Source of the DNA: Allobrachymonas sp.
GTDB taxonomy: Bacteria; Pseudomonadota; Gammaproteobacteria; Burkholderiales; Burkholderiaceae
DNA: 13,554 nucleotides
Reading direction: 5' to 3'
NCBI GenBank assembly: GCA_030529305.1
Contig: JAUMXD010000038.1
Coordinates: 1 to 13,554 of the forward strand
Part shown: positions 6,868 to 13,554 of the stretch, piece after piece
Position numbering within the stretch: position 1 is the stretch's first letter
How the letters are laid out: each line of letters opens with the position of its first letter
Made by a program: the position numbers and the translations under genes
Notes under the pieces: generated by a model
What the model saw: only the letters and a program-made list of their open reading frames with translations
The model's database searches: none
What the model was told of the DNA's origin: nothing

Positions 6868-7665
6868 TTACTCCATCTTGTCGGCGCGGATCCAGATCAC
6901 CGCGTCCTGGCTCAGCTCCTTGCCCTTGTATTTCTTTTTGGGGCCGGAGCCCAATGCGGCAAAGCCCCAGAAGCCTTCTTTGGGAATGCCAAAGGTGAAC
7001 ATGCCCCTGGCATCTGTCACCGCCACGAGCGTGCCGCCCTTGGCCGAGGCCGAGCCCTTGGACGAAGGCCGGTTGGTTTGCACATCAGGAGGAGCAGCCA
7101 TGTACTCAATCTCGATCTCGACGCCTGCTGCGGGCTTGCCCTTGCTCAACACCTGGCCGGTGAAGGTTGAGCCCGCCAGCACATTGGTGGGTTTGTTGAA
7201 AGGCACGATTTCGGTGGGCAGGCCCACGGGCTTGTCCCAACCATCAGGGATGCCGCCCTTGTTCAGGTAAGACTTGGTGATCTGCTGGATGTAGATGTCC
7301 TCGCTCTTTTCATAGTAGGGCGCGGGCTGCAGCACGAAGATGTAGTCACCATTGCGGCGGATGTTGACATTGGCCTCAAACGCCTTGGCCGAATTGTCTT
7401 TGCCCGTGAAAGTGATGGGCTTGAGCGATTAGCGCAAATCCACCTTGCCGTCTTTGGCGACGTAGAAAAACTGCTCGGGCTGCCCCATGTCCATGACGTG
7501 GCCGTTTTCCATTGGATGCCAGAACACCATTTTGACGGGCACGTTTTTGGGATCTTCCAGCTGCACCTCTGGCGTGTAGAGCAACTGGAAATGCGCCTGT
7601 GCCGAGCCGGCAGACAAGGCCAGCAAAGCGGCGGACGAAAGGGAAGCGAGCAGTTTCTTGTTCAT
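6868..7665 (-). pseudogene. DUF4198-like secreted protein interrupted by an in-frame TAA
   Basis: Two pieces in the same reading frame make one 265-codon gene. The first (7665-7432) encodes a signal peptide (MNKKLLASLSSAALLALSAGSAQA) and 54 mature residues starting HFQLLYTPEV, ending KVDLR. A TAA at 7431-7429 follows. The frame then continues SLKPITFTGKDNSAKAFEANVNIRRNGDYIF to the true end IWIRADKME. The reading frame does not shift, so one base substitution explains the break. Intact relatives are periplasmic DUF4198 proteins (the family that includes NikK-like nickel uptake components), with conserved stretches like PAPYYEKSEDIYIQQITK and GFWGFAALG. The gene sits between the small secreted protein and feoA in the Fur-controlled cluster, so the intact form probably served metal uptake. 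Sequencing error is possible. Confidence 0.85.
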
Positions 7666-7698
7666 GATGGGATAAGTTCCTAGTGGTTGGGAAAGGGT

Positions 7699-8022
7699 TT
7701 ACTTGCTGATTTTTGAACTGGGGATGGTGATGCGGTGGCCTTCGCCGGCATCAAACAGCACGGAATAGTTGCCGGCCGGCTTTTTGAAGGAATAGGTGCT
7801 GCTCTTGTCCATCTTGCCTTGCAGCACGACCTTGCCGCTGGCATCCATCACCTTCATCGCCACACCGGCGGCCGAAGAGCCATCGGAAAAGCCGCCTTCG
7901 CATTCCACCGTGCCATCGCCGTTGTCGTAGCAGCTGCACAGCGGGGTGTGCGCCCAGGCGGCCGTGCCAGTGGCCAAGCCAGCTGCGAGCAAAGCGGCGG
8001 CAGTGATGTTTTGTACTTTCAT
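7699..8022 (-). CDS. Small secreted Cys-containing protein of the iron operon, predicted N-terminal His
   Basis: The product has 107 residues. Residues 1-24 are a signal peptide (MKVQNITAAALLAAGLATGTAAWA) with an AWA cleavage site. The mature protein would start HTPLCSCYDNGDGTVECEGGFSDG, with three cysteines close to the N-terminal histidine, then a small beta-sandwich-like region (GVAMKVMDASGKVVLQGKMDKSSTYSFKKPAGNYSVLFDAGEGH) resembling carboxypeptidase-regulatory or transthyretin-like folds. I do not recognise a named family. The ATG at 8022 is set by a strong GGAGGAG 8 bases upstream. It is the first gene after the Fur-box promoter and 33 bp before the DUF4198 pseudogene. A periplasmic metal-binding role is inference from context and the His/Cys N-terminus. 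Confidence 0.85.
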   Translation of the reverse strand: MKVQNITAAALLAAGLATGTAAWAHTPLCSCYDNGDGTVECEGGFSDGSSAAGVAMKVMDASGKVVLQGKMDKSSTYSFKKPAGNYSVLFDAGEGHRITIPSSKISK

Positions 8023-8138
8023 CGTATGTTCTCCTCCAAAGATGTAAATAGCGGCTTGCCAGGCAAGCCTGCCAGCTTGAAGCATTTAACACATTTCATA
8101 ATCCCTTGAAAATGCAAGGAATGAAAGCTGGCAGTCAG

Positions 8139-8147
8139 ATCATAGCA
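8139..8147 (-). promoter_or_regulatory. Extended -10 promoter of the iron operon
   Basis: On the minus strand, TGCTATGAT is an extended -10 element (TGn plus TATGAT, 5 of 6 to consensus), about 117 bp before the first start codon. The -35 position is poor in sequence and falls inside the Fur box, as expected for an iron-repressed promoter. Confidence 0.55.
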
Positions 8148-8150
8148 TCG

Positions 8151-8169
8151 AATGAGAATGCGTATCACT
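8151..8169. promoter_or_regulatory. Fur box
   Basis: TGAGAATGCGTATCA (8153-8167) matches the 7-1-7 Fur consensus TGATAAT-N-ATTATCA at 11 of 14 positions and overlaps the -35 region of the minus-strand promoter of the iron cluster. Binding of Fur-Fe(II) would repress the operon when iron is plentiful. A weaker AT-rich match (about 12 of 19 to the classical 19-bp box) lies at 8201-8219. Confidence 0.65.
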
Positions 8170-8305
8170 AGTGAGGCGCACCACAAAATGTAGGATGAAT
8201 TATATAAAAAATCATAATTGAGTGTTTTACTTGGTAATTTTTTGCAACAAAACGAGCGTTTGTTACTTGAAAACCGTTGAGGTCATGGGCATGAGTTATT
8301 GCGTT

Positions 8306-8330
8306 TCAGCTCAGCTCAGTTCAGTTCAGT
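8306..8330. repeat. Pentanucleotide tandem repeat (TCAGY)5
   Basis: Five units, TCAGC TCAGC TCAGT TCAGT TCAGT, cover the stop codon (TGA at 8328-8326 on the minus strand) of the methyltransferase gene. Unit-number changes would alter only sequence at or after the stop. Confidence 0.8.
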
Positions 8331-9195
8331 TGAACAAACGCGGGAAGCGTTGCTGCAACCAGGCTTCCAGGCCGAACGATTCAGCCAGTGCCTGCATGCG
8401 CTGGGCCGCACTGCGTTTTTTCTGGCCTTGCCAGCTGGCCAGAATCAGCTCGTTTTTCATGCTGTGCTCCCAACCCACCAGCTCGGTCACAGTCACGCGG
8501 TAGCCTTGTGCTTCCAGATAGAGGCAGCGCATCACATTGGTGAGGTGGCTGCCCATCTCGCGCGTGTGCAGCGGGTGGCGCCACAACTCGGTCAGCGGCG
8601 TGCGGGCCAGTTGCAGGGCCTTGTTCTGCCGCAAGTGAGCAGCCGCTTCGGCCTGGCAGCAGGGCACCAATACCAAGTGCTGCGCTTGTTTGTGCAGGGC
8701 AAAGGCAATGGCGTCGTCGGTGGCCGTGTCGCAGGCATGCAGGGCGGTCACGATATCGATCTGCGGCGGCAGTTCGGCCGTGTGGGCCGATGCCTCGGAA
8801 CTGAGTGCCAAAAAGCGCATGCGTTCAAACCCCAGGCGCTGTGCCAGCGCGGCCGAGCGATCCACCAGTTCCTGCCGCGTTTCGATGCCGTAAATCGTGC
8901 CATTGCTGCGCGTGCGCAAAAACAGGTCGTAGAGCAAAAAGCCCAGGTAAGACTTGCCCGCGCCATGGTCGGCCAGTTGAATGCCTTGGGGGCGTTGGCT
9001 TTCCAGCTCCTCCAACAAAGGGCGAATGAAGCCGAACAAATGCATCACCTGCTTGAGCTTTCGGCGCGAATCCTGATTGAGCCGCCCATCGCGCGTGAGA
9101 ATGTGCAGTTCCTTGAGCAATTCGATCGATTGCCCGGGCTGCAACGGCTCCTGCAAAGCGTTTTGATGGGATGAGGCAGATCGATCTTTGGCCAT
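8326..9195 (-). CDS. SAM-dependent methyltransferase of the Methyltransf_32 type
   Basis: The 289-residue protein has a helical N-terminal region and a Rossmann-like methyltransferase domain. The SAM-binding motif I is seen as LADHGAGKSYLG (74-85), motif II as IYGIETR (101-107), and the family-typical HACDTATDDA at 153-162 and VPCCQ at 177-181. These last two motifs are shared with the methyltransferase domain of METTL25 and GST-C-terminal-domain-containing proteins. The substrate is unknown, possibly an RNA or protein. The ATG at 9195 is the first in a frame with family similarity; the Shine-Dalgarno sequence is weak. It is an independent unit about 300 bp upstream of the iron operon on the same strand. 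No terminator is seen after it. Confidence 0.82.
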   Translation of the reverse strand: MAKDRSASSHQNALQEPLQPGQSIELLKELHILTRDGRLNQDSRRKLKQVMHLFGFIRPLLEELESQRPQGIQLADHGAGKSYLGFLLYDLFLRTRSNGTIYGIETRQELVDRSAALAQRLGFERMRFLALSSEASAHTAELPPQIDIVTALHACDTATDDAIAFALHKQAQHLVLVPCCQAEAAAHLRQNKALQLARTPLTELWRHPLHTREMGSHLTNVMRCLYLEAQGYRVTVTELVGWEHSMKNELILASWQGQKKRSAAQRMQALAESFGLEAWLQQRFPRLFN

Positions 9196-9660
9196 GGCGA
9201 TGAATAAAAGTGGGTGAAGCAGCTTGCTTGTAGAGTGCTTTAGGTGGAAATGATGATTAATGCATGAGGAATCGGTAAATATGACGGCATTTGATGCTTT
9301 TTACGTGTGATAGGCAATTTCAGCAATGCGTCAGTGAGTTTTTTGCTTATTGCTTTAGCTACGTATGTTTTACGCTGCTTAATTCTTTCATTGCCTACTG
9401 AAGATGGATTGATAATCCAGCTTTTTTGAATGACAGAAAACAGCGGCTGGAAGCACTCATTGGAGAGCGTCGGCTCACTGAAGTGCGTTGTGAGATGCTG
9501 TCTGTAGGCGGCTTTTCAATGGGGCGTAGTCGTTTGAATGGCTTTGATGAATAGGCGATTGGATTATGCGCGAACTCCATCTCAACCACACAGAAAAAGC
9601 GGCTGTATATCAATAGATGACGAGACGACAGCTGAGCATCCGCGCGTACACTTGGCGGCC
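9196..9660. other. Gene-free divergent region between the methyltransferase gene and trmL
   Basis: About 465 AT-rich bp must contain both promoters, which I cannot place. A small dyad TGGATT-gat-AATCCA at 9405-9419 is followed by CTTTTTT on the plus strand and looks like a weak terminator with no gene ahead of it. The open frame extending trmL 41 codons upstream has no coding character. Confidence 0.5.
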
Positions 9661-10131
9661 ATGTTTCATATCGTGCTCTATCAGCCGGAAATTCCCCCTA
9701 ACACCGGCAATATCATCCGTTTGGCGGCCAATACGGGCTGCAGCCTGCACTTGATTGAGCCACTGGGCTTCAGCATGGACGATGCTCAGTTGCGCCGCGC
9801 CGGGCTGGATTACCACGAATACGCGCGCGTGCTGCGCTACCCCAGCTGGCAGGGCTTTTTGCAGCAGGCCCAGCCCGACAAGCTGCGCCTGTTTGCACTC
9901 ACGACCAAGGGCCGCCGCAGTTTGCACGATGCCGCTTTTGCTGCGGGCGATTGGCTGCTGTTTGGCCGCGAAACCACGGGCCTGCCGTCAGAGGTCGTCG
10001 ATGCTTGTTTGCCCGATAAGCGCTTGCGCCTGCCCATGCGGCCTGGGCAGCGCAGCTTGAACCTGTCCAATGCCGTAGCCGTGAGCGTGTTCGAGGCTTG
10101 GCGACAAATCGGGTTTGCAGGCGCTGTGTGA
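9661..10131 (+). CDS. trmL: tRNA (cytidine(34)-2'-O)-methyltransferase TrmL
   Basis: The 156-residue SPOUT-class enzyme methylates the 2'-hydroxyl of the wobble nucleotide of certain leucine tRNAs, using SAM. All three family motifs are visible: PEIPPNTGNIIR (9-20), FGRETTGLP (101-109, SAM-binding knot) and RSLNLSNAVAVSVFEAWRQ (from 131). The length is normal for the family. The start at ATG 9661 matches the family N-terminus (MFHIVLYQPEIPPNTGN); no strong Shine-Dalgarno sequence is seen. It is convergent with the lytic transglycosylase gene over a kilobase away. Confidence 0.96.
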   Translation: MFHIVLYQPEIPPNTGNIIRLAANTGCSLHLIEPLGFSMDDAQLRRAGLDYHEYARVLRYPSWQGFLQQAQPDKLRLFALTTKGRRSLHDAAFAAGDWLLFGRETTGLPSEVVDACLPDKRLRLPMRPGQRSLNLSNAVAVSVFEAWRQIGFAGAV

Positions 10132-10347
10132 GACAGAGTGCGCTCCACTAGGCATGCTGTTGGGGGTGAGATGAAAAGTCCCCTATCTGCGTTTGCATCG
10201 CGTGGCAATCTTGTGCTGACGAGGCCTTGGGCTTTTGCCTCTGCGGGGGCAGGTCGATGGGGTTGAGAAGAAGCTGAAAACAGAGCGCCTCTGAGGGCCT
10301 GTGAACCCAACGCACAGGGGTAAAAGAAGGACTGATGCCAGCAGCAT

Positions 10348-10356
10348 TTATGCACA
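10348..10356 (+). promoter_or_regulatory. DnaA box TTATGCACA
   Basis: Exact match to the relaxed consensus TTATNCACA, about 50 bp left of the AT-rich stretch. Confidence 0.55.
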
Positions 10357-10535
10357 GTTATTGGCGGGCGATGGGCGTGGCTCATCATTGAACCTGATTA
10401 TTCTCCTTGCTTCATGATAGACGTATAACTTATTGATTTTATTGATGATTAAAATGATGGCGCTGCTTGATTAAATGCACTCAAGTGATTGATTGTTCGT
10501 CAAGACTGTGTTGAAGGCGGCATTTGTGCACAAAA

Positions 10536-10544
10536 TTATCCACA
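10536..10544 (+). promoter_or_regulatory. DnaA box TTATCCACA (consensus)
   Basis: Exact match to the strongest DnaA box. A one-mismatch box, TTGTGCACA, ends 3 bases upstream (10524-10532) and reads nearly the same on both strands. Confidence 0.65.
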
Positions 10545-11017
10545 GTTTGAAGCACCCAAAAATCATGACGAAACATGCGATTGCATCTCATTACGCAGGT
10601 GTTTTATTGAGCAGTGCGTGTATCTGTACAGACAGTTGCTGGAATGGAGCTGGTACCTGATTAGCATCAGATTAGTGGCTACCAGTTGATGAGAGATCAG
10701 GGCACGTTTCGCAGTGCTTGCATCAGGCCGCGTGAACGGGTGGCGTTTGTGGCGGGCTGCTTCGTTGCATCAAAAAAGCGTGTGGAGGACAAACCTTTGG
10801 CTCTTTTAGATACAAAGCTAGGTTGTTTAGTATTTAGTGGTAAGTGGACGCTGACACAGCGCCTAAGCTTTGGCGTTAGAGAACACTGCTAGCGAGCGCA
10901 TGGGTACTGTGACCAATGGTGAAAAAAGATGGTGGATTTTTGCCTGATTTTTAGGCAAGGCAACAAGGGCGTTGAAGCATATCGCCCGACGCTTGTTTGA
11001 GAGGGAAAAGTGGAGAC

Positions 11018-11040
11018 TTATCCACAGATTCTGTGGACAA
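11018..11040. promoter_or_regulatory. Inverted pair of DnaA boxes
   Basis: TTATCCACA (11018-11026, plus) faces TTGTCCACA (11040-11032, minus) with a 5-base gap; the dyad is 9 of 10 bp per arm. A perfect 12-bp palindrome, GGCAGTACTGCC, begins 2 bases later. Confidence 0.65.
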
Positions 11041-11205
11041 GGGCAGTACTGCCAAAGCGCTATTGAGGAGTAAATTGCACTTGATCGTGCACTGACTATT
11101 TATTGCAGGCAGAAAAGCTTGCCGCGACCAAGGTCAGTGGGAGTTGATCAAGGCTTCAGAGAGTCCAATCAGGCGTCAAGCAGATGCCCAACAACACTTC
11201 TTCCG

Positions 11206-11925
11206 TCACTGCGGCATCAGCCACTTTTGCTGAGCGGCAAAAACGGCGTTGGGGTATTGCGGGCGTCCGCGCGAGCCGTTGTAGCGGCCCAGCGCCATGT
11301 ACAGGTCGCCGTTTTCGCGGTGCAGGTAATGCCGCAAGATCACGCAGCCAAAGCGCAGATTGGTTTGCATGTGAAAGAGCTTGCCCGCGTCGCCATCGCC
11401 AATCACGCGCGCCCAGAAGGGCATCACCTGCATCAGCCCGCGCGCACCGGCGTGCGAAATGGCGTATTTGCGGAAATTGCTTTCCACCTGAATCAGCCCC
11501 AGCACAAGCGAAATTTCCAGCCCCGCGCGTGCGGTTTCGTACCACAGGGTTTGCAAAAACTCCTGCCGTGTGCGTTCGTCCACCATGCGCTTGCCGATGC
11601 GTGCGCTCATCGTGGTGAGCCAGTAACCGTATTCCAGCCGGCTTTTGCGATCCCTGAAAACGGGAATGGGAGGTGCGCTGTTGCTGATAGCCGCACTCAA
11701 AGCCGTGCGCACCGAATCCACCATGAATTCTTCTTTTTGCGCACCAGCCACAGCAGGCGCGCCGTGCAGCGTGCCCAGCAAGCCCAAAGTGCCTGCGCCT
11801 GCCAGCTTCAGACCGCCCAGAAGACATTGCCTGCGGCTGATGGTGGGCTGATCGGCTGGAGTGCCCAAGGCAGCATCGGTTGGCAACGGTGGTGTTGAAC
11901 AAGAAGAACGGTTGTTGTTGGGCAT
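11206..11925 (-). CDS. Lytic transglycosylase (SLT domain) with Tat-like signal
   Basis: The 239-residue protein cleaves the MurNAc-GlcNAc bond in peptidoglycan in the periplasm. The catalytic glutamate is E148 in LIQVESNF, followed by GARGLMQVMPFW (160-171) and the later NLRFGCVILRHYL and ALGRYNGSRGRPQYP motifs of the SLT fold. Near the N-terminus, SRRQCLLGG (30-38) before a hydrophobic stretch and AVAGA resembles a twin-arginine signal, which would mean export of the folded enzyme. The start at ATG 11925 leaves 29 residues before the RR pair, which is long; there is no clear Shine-Dalgarno sequence and a TTG start at 12006 is also open. In related genomes this gene lies near proS, as here, which supports the family placement. 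Confidence 0.9.
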   Translation of the reverse strand: MPNNNRSSCSTPPLPTDAALGTPADQPTISRRQCLLGGLKLAGAGTLGLLGTLHGAPAVAGAQKEEFMVDSVRTALSAAISNSAPPIPVFRDRKSRLEYGYWLTTMSARIGKRMVDERTRQEFLQTLWYETARAGLEISLVLGLIQVESNFRKYAISHAGARGLMQVMPFWARVIGDGDAGKLFHMQTNLRFGCVILRHYLHRENGDLYMALGRYNGSRGRPQYPNAVFAAQQKWLMPQ

Positions 11926-12231
11926 GGTGTTGGGTTTTGGGGCCGCGCTTGGGCATGAGTGCTGCTGTGGGCAGCCGCGCTGCCAAGTGGGGCTGGCATC
12001 TATCAAGCGCAGCCACAGTCAGCCAAAAGTGGATAGTTTACGCAAGCGCACAGCGTGGCTGCCGTTGCGAGTGCCCAAGTGGGCAAACAGCGGCGCATAA
12101 GGAGCAGGGCAAAAGGCACGGGGTTTGGTGCGGACTGTGTGCGGACGGTCGTTACTTTTGGCCCTACCTTTTGGATGCGCCTTGGATTGCGCACCGTCTT
12201 CGCCCGCGTGCGGTGCTTAAGGCGCGGCGTT
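11926..12231. other. Gene-free stretch between the TSUP gene and the transglycosylase gene
   Basis: About 306 bp between two minus-strand genes; it should hold the transglycosylase promoter. A 31-codon minus-strand frame from ATG 12095 looks faintly lipoprotein-like but has no ribosome binding site. No terminator is recognised. Confidence 0.45.
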
Positions 12232-12600
12232 TCAGACGCGATAGGCATCGAACAGCAAATAGCCGCCCAGCAAAATCAGAAACAGGCCAAAGAGTGATTT
12301 CAACAGTTTGGGCTCCAGTTGCAAGGCGAACTTGGCGCCCAGCCAGCTGCCCAGCAGCATGGAGGCGGCAATCAGCAAACCGGCGCGAAAGTCCACATGC
12401 CCGCTGCGGTAGTACTGCATGACTGCTGCGATGCCGATGGGCGGCAGCAAAATGGCCAGGCTCGTGCCCGTGGCCGTTTTTTGCGAAAAGCCCAAGCCAT
12501 ACATCAGCGCAGGCACGATCAAGACGCCGCCGCCAATGCCAAACAAGCCAGAAAGCGCGCCTGCGCCCAGGCCGATGAGGATGAAAAGAAAAGCTTGCAT
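12232..12600 (-). CDS. Half-size TSUP (TauE/SafE) family membrane protein
   Basis: The 122-residue protein matches the N-terminal half-repeat of sulfite exporter TauE/SafE family transporters. It has about four membrane segments (roughly 2-19, 22-37, 46-62, 73-92 and 99-118, the second partly re-entrant) and the typical GLFGIGGGVLIVPAL (18-32) and ATGTSLAILLPP (43-54) motifs. Two-repeat members have about 250 residues; half-size members also exist and presumably work as dimers. The substrate is likely a small sulfur or organic anion, but this is not established. ATG 12600 is chosen because it matches the family start; the frame is open 23 codons further (ATG at 12654) without coding character. 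No strong Shine-Dalgarno sequence is seen. Confidence 0.85.
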   Translation of the reverse strand: MQAFLFILIGLGAGALSGLFGIGGGVLIVPALMYGLGFSQKTATGTSLAILLPPIGIAAVMQYYRSGHVDFRAGLLIAASMLLGSWLGAKFALQLEPKLLKSLFGLFLILLGGYLLFDAYRV

Positions 12601-13191
12601 AGAAATCCGGATGGGAACAGGGCCATTGTGGCGATAGTGGTTTTGCAAAGCCATGAGTATGCGCTTCAATTACCCCCATGCGCCGGTGTTGAGCAGCGAG
12701 GTGGTCGGATGAATGGGGTGGGTTTGGATTTGCACAAAAACAAGCACCAATCAGTAGCGGAGTCGTAGGCCGAACTGTTGCAATGCAAAGGGCATCGTTT
12801 TGCGTGATGCACTCTGTTATGCGAGTTTGTTTTTCTTGCTCCAACGCGCTCGTGAATTGCGATTGTTCAGAGGCATTGCCTCTCCAGCACATGGTCTGAA
12901 TGGTTGTTTCTGCCCTGTGGGTTGTTTCTGCCCTGTGAAGGAAGCGTAGGCTTCGCTCATCCGTAGCAGGCGCGGACAGGGCGCGTGTTTATGTTGGCTG
13001 CCTTGGTAGAGTGTTTCATCTCACCCAAGGAAGGATGAACAAGCACAGGCAAACCTTGGCTGCCCTGCCTTTTGCCTGGAGGCGTGTCGGCACAGCGCCC
13101 CGGCTTTGTGGCGCTTGCAGGGCGGTAGGGCATGGCTCCGCGCAGCAGAAGCATCGAATGTGAAGCGCTGCATGTTGAATGCGCAGGCATG
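12601..13191. other. Gene-free stretch between TSUP and proS
   Basis: About 590 bp lie between two minus-strand genes. It holds an exact 18-bp tandem duplication (12902-12937) and the promoter of the TSUP gene, which I cannot place. Overlapping open frames on both strands show no family. Confidence 0.5.
12902..12937. repeat. Exact 18-bp tandem duplication
   Basis: GGTTGTTTCTGCCCTGTG occurs at 12902-12919 and again at 12920-12937 with no mismatch and no spacer. Its exactness suggests a recent slippage event. Confidence 0.95.
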
Positions 13192-13222
13192 AAAAAAGCC
13201 GCTCCTTTCGAAAGCGGCTTTT
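13192..13222 (-). terminator. Rho-independent terminator of proS
   Basis: AAAAGCCGCT (13194-13203) pairs with AGCGGCTTTT (13213-13222) around a 9-base loop; on the minus strand the stem ends in six T residues. It starts 22 bases after the proS stop codon. Confidence 0.93.
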
Positions 13223-13243
13223 GCAGCCCTGGGCCAGCTGGCA

Positions 13244-13554
13244 TCAGCGCTTGATCTGTTGCTGCAGATGCGCCTCGATGTCGGCCAGCGGTAGCTTGGT
13301 GGCTGCGCTGTCGCGGCGGTGCTGGTATTCGCATTCGCCAGCCTGAATGCCGCGGTCGGAAAAGACCACACGGTGCGGCACGCCAATCAGTTCCCAATCG
13401 GCAAACATCACGCCGGGGCGTTCGCCGCGGTCGTCCAGAATCACGTCCACACCGGTAGCCAGCAGGCTGTTGTAGAGTTTGAGCGCTTCGGTTTTAACGG
13501 CCTCGCTGCGATCCATGCCGATGGGGCAGATGACCACGGTAAACGGCGCAATCG
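13244..13554 (-). CDS. proS: Prolyl-tRNA synthetase, C-terminal part
   Basis: About 103 C-terminal codons are visible and the gene continues beyond the right edge; the reading frame is open to the window end. The sequence [19 protein letters not shown], then [44 protein letters not shown], is the anticodon-binding domain of bacterial-type ProS, and the protein ends LQQQIKR. The enzyme charges tRNA-Pro with proline in the cytosol. It is followed by a strong terminator, so it is not cotranscribed with the TSUP gene. Confidence 0.95.
   Translation of the reverse strand, partial: IAPFTVVICPIGMDRSEAVKTEALKLYNSLLATGVDVILDDRGERPGVMFADWELIGVPHRVVFSDRGIQAGECEYQHRRDSAATKLPLADIEAHLQQQIKR

Larger units (their letters stand above)
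10132..11205. other. 1,075-bp gene-free region with a DnaA-box cluster; candidate replication origin or DnaA-binding locus
   Basis: The region lies between two convergent genes, so no gene starts from it. DnaA boxes on the plus strand are TTATGCACA (10348-10356), TTATCCACA (10536-10544) and TTATCCACA (11018-11026), with near matches TTGTGCACA (10524-10532, nearly palindromic) and TTGTCCACA on the minus strand (11040-11032). An AT-rich stretch at about 10395-10500 with repeated ATTGAT motifs could be an unwinding element. Palindromes include GGCAGTACTGCC (11042-11053) and TCTGTACAGA (10623-10632). Short open frames here show no family. Confidence 0.55.

Noticed and set aside
9405..9426. Small hairpin followed by T-run resembling a terminator
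   Set aside because: Only 6 bp of AT-rich stem and no plus-strand gene upstream to terminate.
12003..12095. Minus-strand 30-codon lipoprotein-like frame (MRRCLPTWALATAATLCAC)
   Set aside because: No Shine-Dalgarno sequence, no family, and too short to support.

Overview
The window looks like chromosomal DNA of a betaproteobacterium of the order Burkholderiales, most likely Comamonadaceae. The clues are a Burkholderia/Comamonas-type trimeric porin, a methionine synthase whose pterin-binding part is a separate gene, the protein styles of ProS, the transglycosylase, TrmL and FeoB, and GC-rich codons in most genes. I see no rRNA, tRNA, CRISPR array, insertion sequence or prophage gene. Gene-free DNA is plentiful, with six stretches of about 300 to 1,075 bp.

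Layout. At the left edge (1-301, minus) is the 5' end of the methionine synthase gene carrying the pterin-binding domain. A 556-bp divergent gap separates it from a small stand-alone cyclic-nucleotide-binding protein (858-1355, plus). Next comes a general porin (1648-2706, plus) with a long structured leader and a textbook terminator.

The centre (about 3260-8170, minus strand) is a ferrous iron uptake cluster. Reading leftwards from a Fur-box promoter at about 8139-8169, it encodes a small secreted Cys-containing protein, a DUF4198-like secreted protein broken by one in-frame TAA, FeoA, FeoB with an unusual Cys-containing tail, and a FeoB-associated Cys-rich membrane protein. Both secreted proteins are predicted to start with histidine after signal cleavage. 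This suggests periplasmic metal binding that feeds FeoB; the suggestion is inference. A perfect 15-bp hairpin lies between the DUF4198 pseudogene and feoA. Just after feoB, a roughly 97-bp element is duplicated, so the FeoB tail motif appears again in frame beyond the stop.

Further right are a Methyltransf_32-type methyltransferase (minus), the tRNA methyltransferase TrmL (plus), a Tat-like lytic transglycosylase (minus), a half-size TSUP/TauE family membrane protein (minus), and the 3' end of prolyl-tRNA synthetase (minus, running off the right edge) with a clear terminator.

The most striking non-coding region is the 1,075 bp between the convergent genes trmL and the transglycosylase (10132-11205). 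It contains three full matches to the DnaA box TTATNCACA, two near matches and an AT-rich stretch. Because no gene starts there, these are not obviously promoter sites. The region is a candidate replication origin or DnaA-binding locus.
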